Source: Darksidea phi
Lineage: Eukaryota > Ascomycota > Dothideomycetes > Pleosporales > Lentitheciaceae
Length of the DNA stretch: 64,000 nucleotides
Direction of reading: 5' to 3'
Assembly: GCA_030770425.1 (NCBI GenBank)
Contig: JASJFT010000019.1
Coordinates: 248,001-312,000 of the forward strand
Part shown: piece after piece, positions 60,501 through 64,000 of the stretch
Position numbering within the stretch: position 1 is the stretch's first letter
How the letters are laid out: every line of letters starts with the position of its first letter
Program-made: the position numbers and the translations under genes
Notes under the pieces: generated by a model
The model's database searches: none
What the model saw: only the letters and a program-made list of their open reading frames with translations
Told to the model about the DNA's origin: nothing

Positions 60501-61892
60501 TGCTATCACGCCCAAGGTGTGCATGGGCGGCGGACGGCTCGATGTTTCGCTCTCCGTCGGAGTCTTGTATGCATGGTTCGATGCGTTTGCGGATTTCCTA
60601 ATCAACTACAAGCCCTTCCACTTCATCGCGGAAGGAGGCGTTTCGGTGGGCGTCAAGTTCACGCTCGACCTGTGGATCGTGACGATCCACATCAGCGTCG
60701 AGCTCGGTGCGACGCTCTTCATTGCGGGGCCACCTTTGTACGGAACGGTGCATGTGGACTTTTGGGTCTTTGGATTCGACATTAACTTCGGCTCCAGCGA
60801 TAATGACCTCAAGGCACTCCATCTCGCGGAGTTCATCACTCTGGTGTGCCAGGCTGACTTGAACCCGTCATCGACTACTATGCTTGCGGGAGCACAACCG
60901 GCACCCCGAGATACACCCAGAGTCGAAGAAGTCGAAGATGATGACGACAAAAACGTTCCGCACGTATTCTCCATCGAGACCGGCGTTTTCCCGCAGAATA
61001 CATCGAAGTCGAAGCCAAACACGGAGAGGTGGTACGTTCGTGCCGCGACTTTCTCCTTCAGAATCTCGTGCAAGTTTGCCATAGACAACGCCGAGATCGT
61101 AACACTCCTCGAGAACGGCGAGTCGAAGAGCGTCACCGTCCCCGGCACTAGCGTCGACATCCATGCGAAGCCGATGCAAGGCAACGCAGACAAAGTCACA
61201 TCCGAACTCGTCGTCACCATAACGCCGCAAGGCAGCACCCCAACCCACAACCTGCTCGCTGCGCCTCCAGCGCCAGACAACGACGAATTCCCCGTCTGGA
61301 ACCTCAACACCGCCGTCATCAAAGACCTTCCCACAGCAATCTGGGGCCCATGTGCGTCTCCCCCACCCCAAACCCTACTATCAGACACTAACGCGCGATC
61401 GCAGATTCCCCCACCTCCGACCCCTCCACCAACTACAACCCCAAAGACCTCATGAACGGCACAACCGACAAGACCGTCTCCCTAATGTCGGGCGTTGTTC
61501 TCACGCGCCCCGGCCCCGCACTCTCCACAGAAGATGAAACCTTGTTCCCAGCCTTCGAATTCGAAACGGCCCAGATAGATGACGACATCCCGCACCGACC
61601 GTTTCCGCCTCTGACGCCCGATCCCGGGACTTTTTCTCCGAGTCAGCCCGGCACGAAGGGAGCCGAGTGGACGGCGTTGCAGGACGCGTGGAGCACCCCG
61701 CTGCAGAAGGGGGCTCCGGGTGCGGCGGTGGAGACTTGGGTTGAGGTGGGGCTGAGCTACCTTGGGTGGGATGCAAAGAAGATGGATGATAAGCAGGGGA
61801 TGGCGCCTGTGGAGGGGGCTATTCCGTCGGAGATTGTTGGTAATTTGCCGGTGTGGTATATGTGGGCGCCGATGGTGGGTGTTGCAGCTTGA
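54567..61892 (+). CDS. Giant fusion: ComEC-type metallo-beta-lactamase domain + DUF6603-type region (cassette protein D)
   Basis: Four exons (54567-55536, 55650-57845, 57902-61351, 61405-61892; introns 113, 56 and 53 bp) give 2367 residues. Each junction restores frame and sense: FHPG/WETIITG, EADLWT/APVFDPN, AIWGP/YSPTSD. The start is the first ATG of an open frame that extends five codons upstream. Residues 1 to about 330 are a metallo-beta-lactamase fold of the ComEC/Rec2 kind: DGG near 41-43, THWDEDH (82-88, HxDxDH metal site), LSHHGSRSS (289-297). A 1200-residue middle part has acidic and Pro-rich linkers (ELDDDGDDDSGGG; NDPPAPPPSAAG). Residues about 1545-2050 match the DUF6603 pattern as I remember it: TAVVVVEWDPSVKLGIFG, GGFALYSWFGDGDP, GGYHPAFVVPPHYPQPPRL, DFWVFGFDINFGSS. 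Metal-dependent hydrolysis, perhaps of a phosphodiester, is possible; DUF6603 has no known function. Confidence 0.85.
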
Positions 61893-63278
61893 CGGAGCAG
61901 CATCTACGACGATCGCTAGTTTGTTTCCTGCTTTGAGATGCACCACTAGGATAACTATTGAATCAAATGTGCACTCCTTCACCTTTTCCAAGCTAATCCG
62001 CTGCTTCTTGATTTGAATGTTCATCCAAACGTGGCCTGATACTCTGAGCGCCTGACGGTGGGAAGGGATTCTGATTCTGAGTCTTTGGCACTCGTAAAGC
62101 TCCCTCGGCTCTTTTGAAAGACGATGGTGACTGCGGAAGCTACACATCCCAAGTCCTCAAGCTCACGCCGGCTTCTCTATGATTATCTCGATGTTTCCAC
62201 GCCTCTGGGCGGATTTTGTCTACGCGATCAAATACGAACCTTCGTATTCTGCTCCATTTGCCATAGGTCCGAGATGGCCAGCGCCATACCGATTCTCGAG
62301 CCCAATCATCCAAAACTCGGCATTCGGGTGAGAGCGCCCGTCGTCACTCCAGAGACCGACAGTATCATACCTTCTAGGGTGCCCATGCCCCAGAGAGGCG
62401 CACGACTGACCGGTCCCATGCCGGGAGAATTCGCATTGACGTCGCGTTTTGCCAAAGCACGCCCAGAAACCACGGACACTTGCGCCAGCTCCCCTTGCCC
62501 GACCCTCGGAAGAAGACCAGGCCTCCGTGCGTGACCACACTCCCGCTACTACGAACCCACGCACGGATGGGACATTGGAGCCTCGATTCTGACACCTCTA
62601 ATCGACGGACAGCGAAAGGAGTGCCTATGCCAAGTATCTATAGAGCACACATAGGCCTGCACCGGCTGTGGCCCAGGGTTAGAGATAAGTTCACAGCAGC
62701 AGCGGTGGATGGTTGCTCTACAGTCAGGGATTTCACACGAACGTCCTTTGTTAGCTGTTGAGGCGTAGCTGGCGCCAGGATGGTGTGGAACGACGGGTGC
62801 TCTGGTCTTGCATGTACGTGCCTTGCAAGGGTACGACTCTCACGCGGGCAGTATGGGCTGGTTGTTGCAGTGACTTGCATATCAACTATGATGATGCTTC
62901 GTTATTTCGGGCCATGCCGAGGTAAGCCCTATTCATAGGTTAATGTTAGTGGTCCTCACTGTCTTTGGGCTTCAGCGCTGTGAAGGATAGAACCGTGGCA
63001 AGCAGCAGTCGGGCGGGGACGACTTCTCTTTAGAAGCGTGAAGTGTCTTAAATGTAAATAGTTTCTCTGATTGGCTATTGTAAAAGGTAATATTATATAT
63101 CTAATATAGATTGGCAGCCTACGGTTATCCTACAGTGTATTTGCCCAGAGGTTTTGTACCGAAGAAGTTTCCCCTGGATATGCAACCAAAGCTGGGTTCG
63201 TTCAACCCCCTACTGTGTTTCGTGCGTGCTATAGAGTAGCTACTGTATAGATACCACAATGGAAATCCTTACAAACAA
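61893..63278. other. Intergenic, right flank of the cassette
   Basis: About 1.4 kb with no supported gene; frames at 62124-62534 (plus) and 62220-62564 (minus) overlap and lack motifs. An AT-rich patch of about 60 bp lies near 63050-63110. Confidence 0.45.
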
Positions 63279-63407
63279 ATAAGCTTGTACCGTAAAATGG
63301 TCGGCAAGCGTCCGGGTCGGAATCAAGGATGTGTTTGAATGCTGGGCGGGCTCTGACTGCAGCTGTCGGTAGCCGCGCGCTGCTTCAGACTCTTACAGGA
63401 GGAATTA
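63279..63407 (+). repeat. 130-bp dispersed repeat, copy 2
   Basis: Direct copy of 37323-37452, about 94-95 percent identical by eye. Most differences are transitions. Confidence 0.9.
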
Positions 63408-63421
63408 CGCGCCGCAACTAG

Positions 63422-63460
63422 GGCTGACTCACAAGGCTGACTCCCAAGGCTGACTCCCAA
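63422..63460. repeat. 13-bp tandem repeat with TGACTC cores
   Basis: Three units of GGCTGACTCMCAA starting at 63422, 63435 and 63448, followed by AGCTGAGTCA. TGACTC/GAGTCA is the half-to-full site of Gcn4/AP-1-type bZIP factors, but no gene start lies close enough to make regulation likely. Confidence 0.75.
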
Positions 63461-63680
63461 AGCTGAGTCACATGCTTGAGGCTGTCACGAGACTGTGCTA
63501 GAATTGAGTGTTTCGCACCGCGAACTCTCATTTCAGTCAAAAACGTGGTCTAATGAGATTTATATATTTAAATGATGCGTTGGTGTATGTACTTCGTACA
63601 GCGTGCGAAGAAAATTATTAGAATCGCGTAAAGCCGTAATGGACTAGGGAAAGTTCTTCGCGGTTGTGCGTTTTTGCAAC

Positions 63681-63740
63681 ACAGCATCTCGTGACGCGGC
63701 ACAGCATCTCGTGACGCGGCACAGCATCTCATGATGCGGC
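63681..63740. repeat. 20-bp tandem repeat, three copies
   Basis: Two identical units (ACAGCATCTCGTGACGCGGC) and a third with two transitions, G to A and C to T. Confidence 0.9.
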
Positions 63741-64000
63741 ACTTGCAGGTTGTTGGCCCAACTCCGATATCCGCCTTACTCTGTTTTCGATTTCTTTTCA
63801 CACTCAACCCCTATCTCGAGCTACAGAGTTGCAAGACCATACCGGATTTTTATCTTGTTTAACTACGCCTTGGATCCTTACCTCGTTGGGTACTGTTGGA
63901 TCATGGCGAGTACATCACATCAGTACGTGAATTTCTGGCTACGCTACGCCCCGCCTCACTAGATACTGATATCAGTATACTCGTGTCACTTTGAATCCCT

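Noticed and set aside
61352..61455. C-terminal end of D at the stop at 61455 with a separate small gene at 61452-61892
   Set aside because: A 53-bp intron with a CACTAAC branch site removes the stop and continues the frame; the proline-rich read-through looks like intron and frame-shifted sequence.

Overview
The window is nuclear DNA of a filamentous ascomycete (Pezizomycotina; a dothideomycete is my guess). Reasons: short spliceosomal introns (mostly 48-60 bp) with GTRNGY donors and CTAAC/CTGAC-like branch sites; an ER BiP split by four such introns and ending in HDEL; fungal-only families (HET, fungal rhodopsin/PTH11-like membrane proteins, Bim1-like copper protein, DHA2 transporter, Asp f 4-like secreted protein); and AT-rich, TA-rich patches that look RIP-mutated. 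Exon structures were built by hand from reading frames, splice signals and family motifs. No transcript or database was available. I saw no CRISPR array, rRNA or confident tRNA.

Layout. 0-12.3 kb: HET protein, three hypotheticals (one a coiled-coil protein with an intron), a secreted Bim1-like copper protein, an ATG-less frame and a coiled-coil hypothetical. 12.3-20 kb: a gene-poor stretch, a DHA2 MFS transporter, a small SET-like protein and a fungal-rhodopsin membrane protein. 20-22 kb: AT-rich decayed DNA with a probable Copia-type LTR. 22.2-30.8 kb: an Old Yellow Enzyme, the ER chaperone BiP, a 290-bp TA-flanked MITE and a secreted Asp f 4-like protein. 30.8-43 kb: a gene-poor stretch, a 61-codon transporter relic, a frame-broken PQ-loop membrane gene, a 410-aa hypothetical, a second fungal-rhodopsin gene and a glycosylated multi-pass membrane protein.

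The most unusual part is 43.3-61.9 kb. It holds four genes unlike their neighbours: a 1146-aa protein (minus strand), a 303-aa lectin-like beta-propeller, an intronless 1398-aa protein, and a 2367-aa fusion of a ComEC-type metallo-beta-lactamase domain to a DUF6603-type region. The first two are divergent across a promoter with a 27-bp tandem repeat; the last three are co-directional. None has an obvious signal peptide. The two giant partner proteins carry motifs that I remember from large uncharacterised bacterial proteins, so I propose a horizontally acquired cassette. The block sits between a minisatellite plus AT-rich DNA on the left and tandem repeats on the right. A 130-bp dispersed repeat occurs in direct orientation at 37.3 and 63.3 kb, outside it on both sides.

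Main uncertainties: starts of hypotheticals without homologues, the frame break in the PQ-loop gene, the 3' end of the 1146-aa gene, and the function of everything in the cassette.
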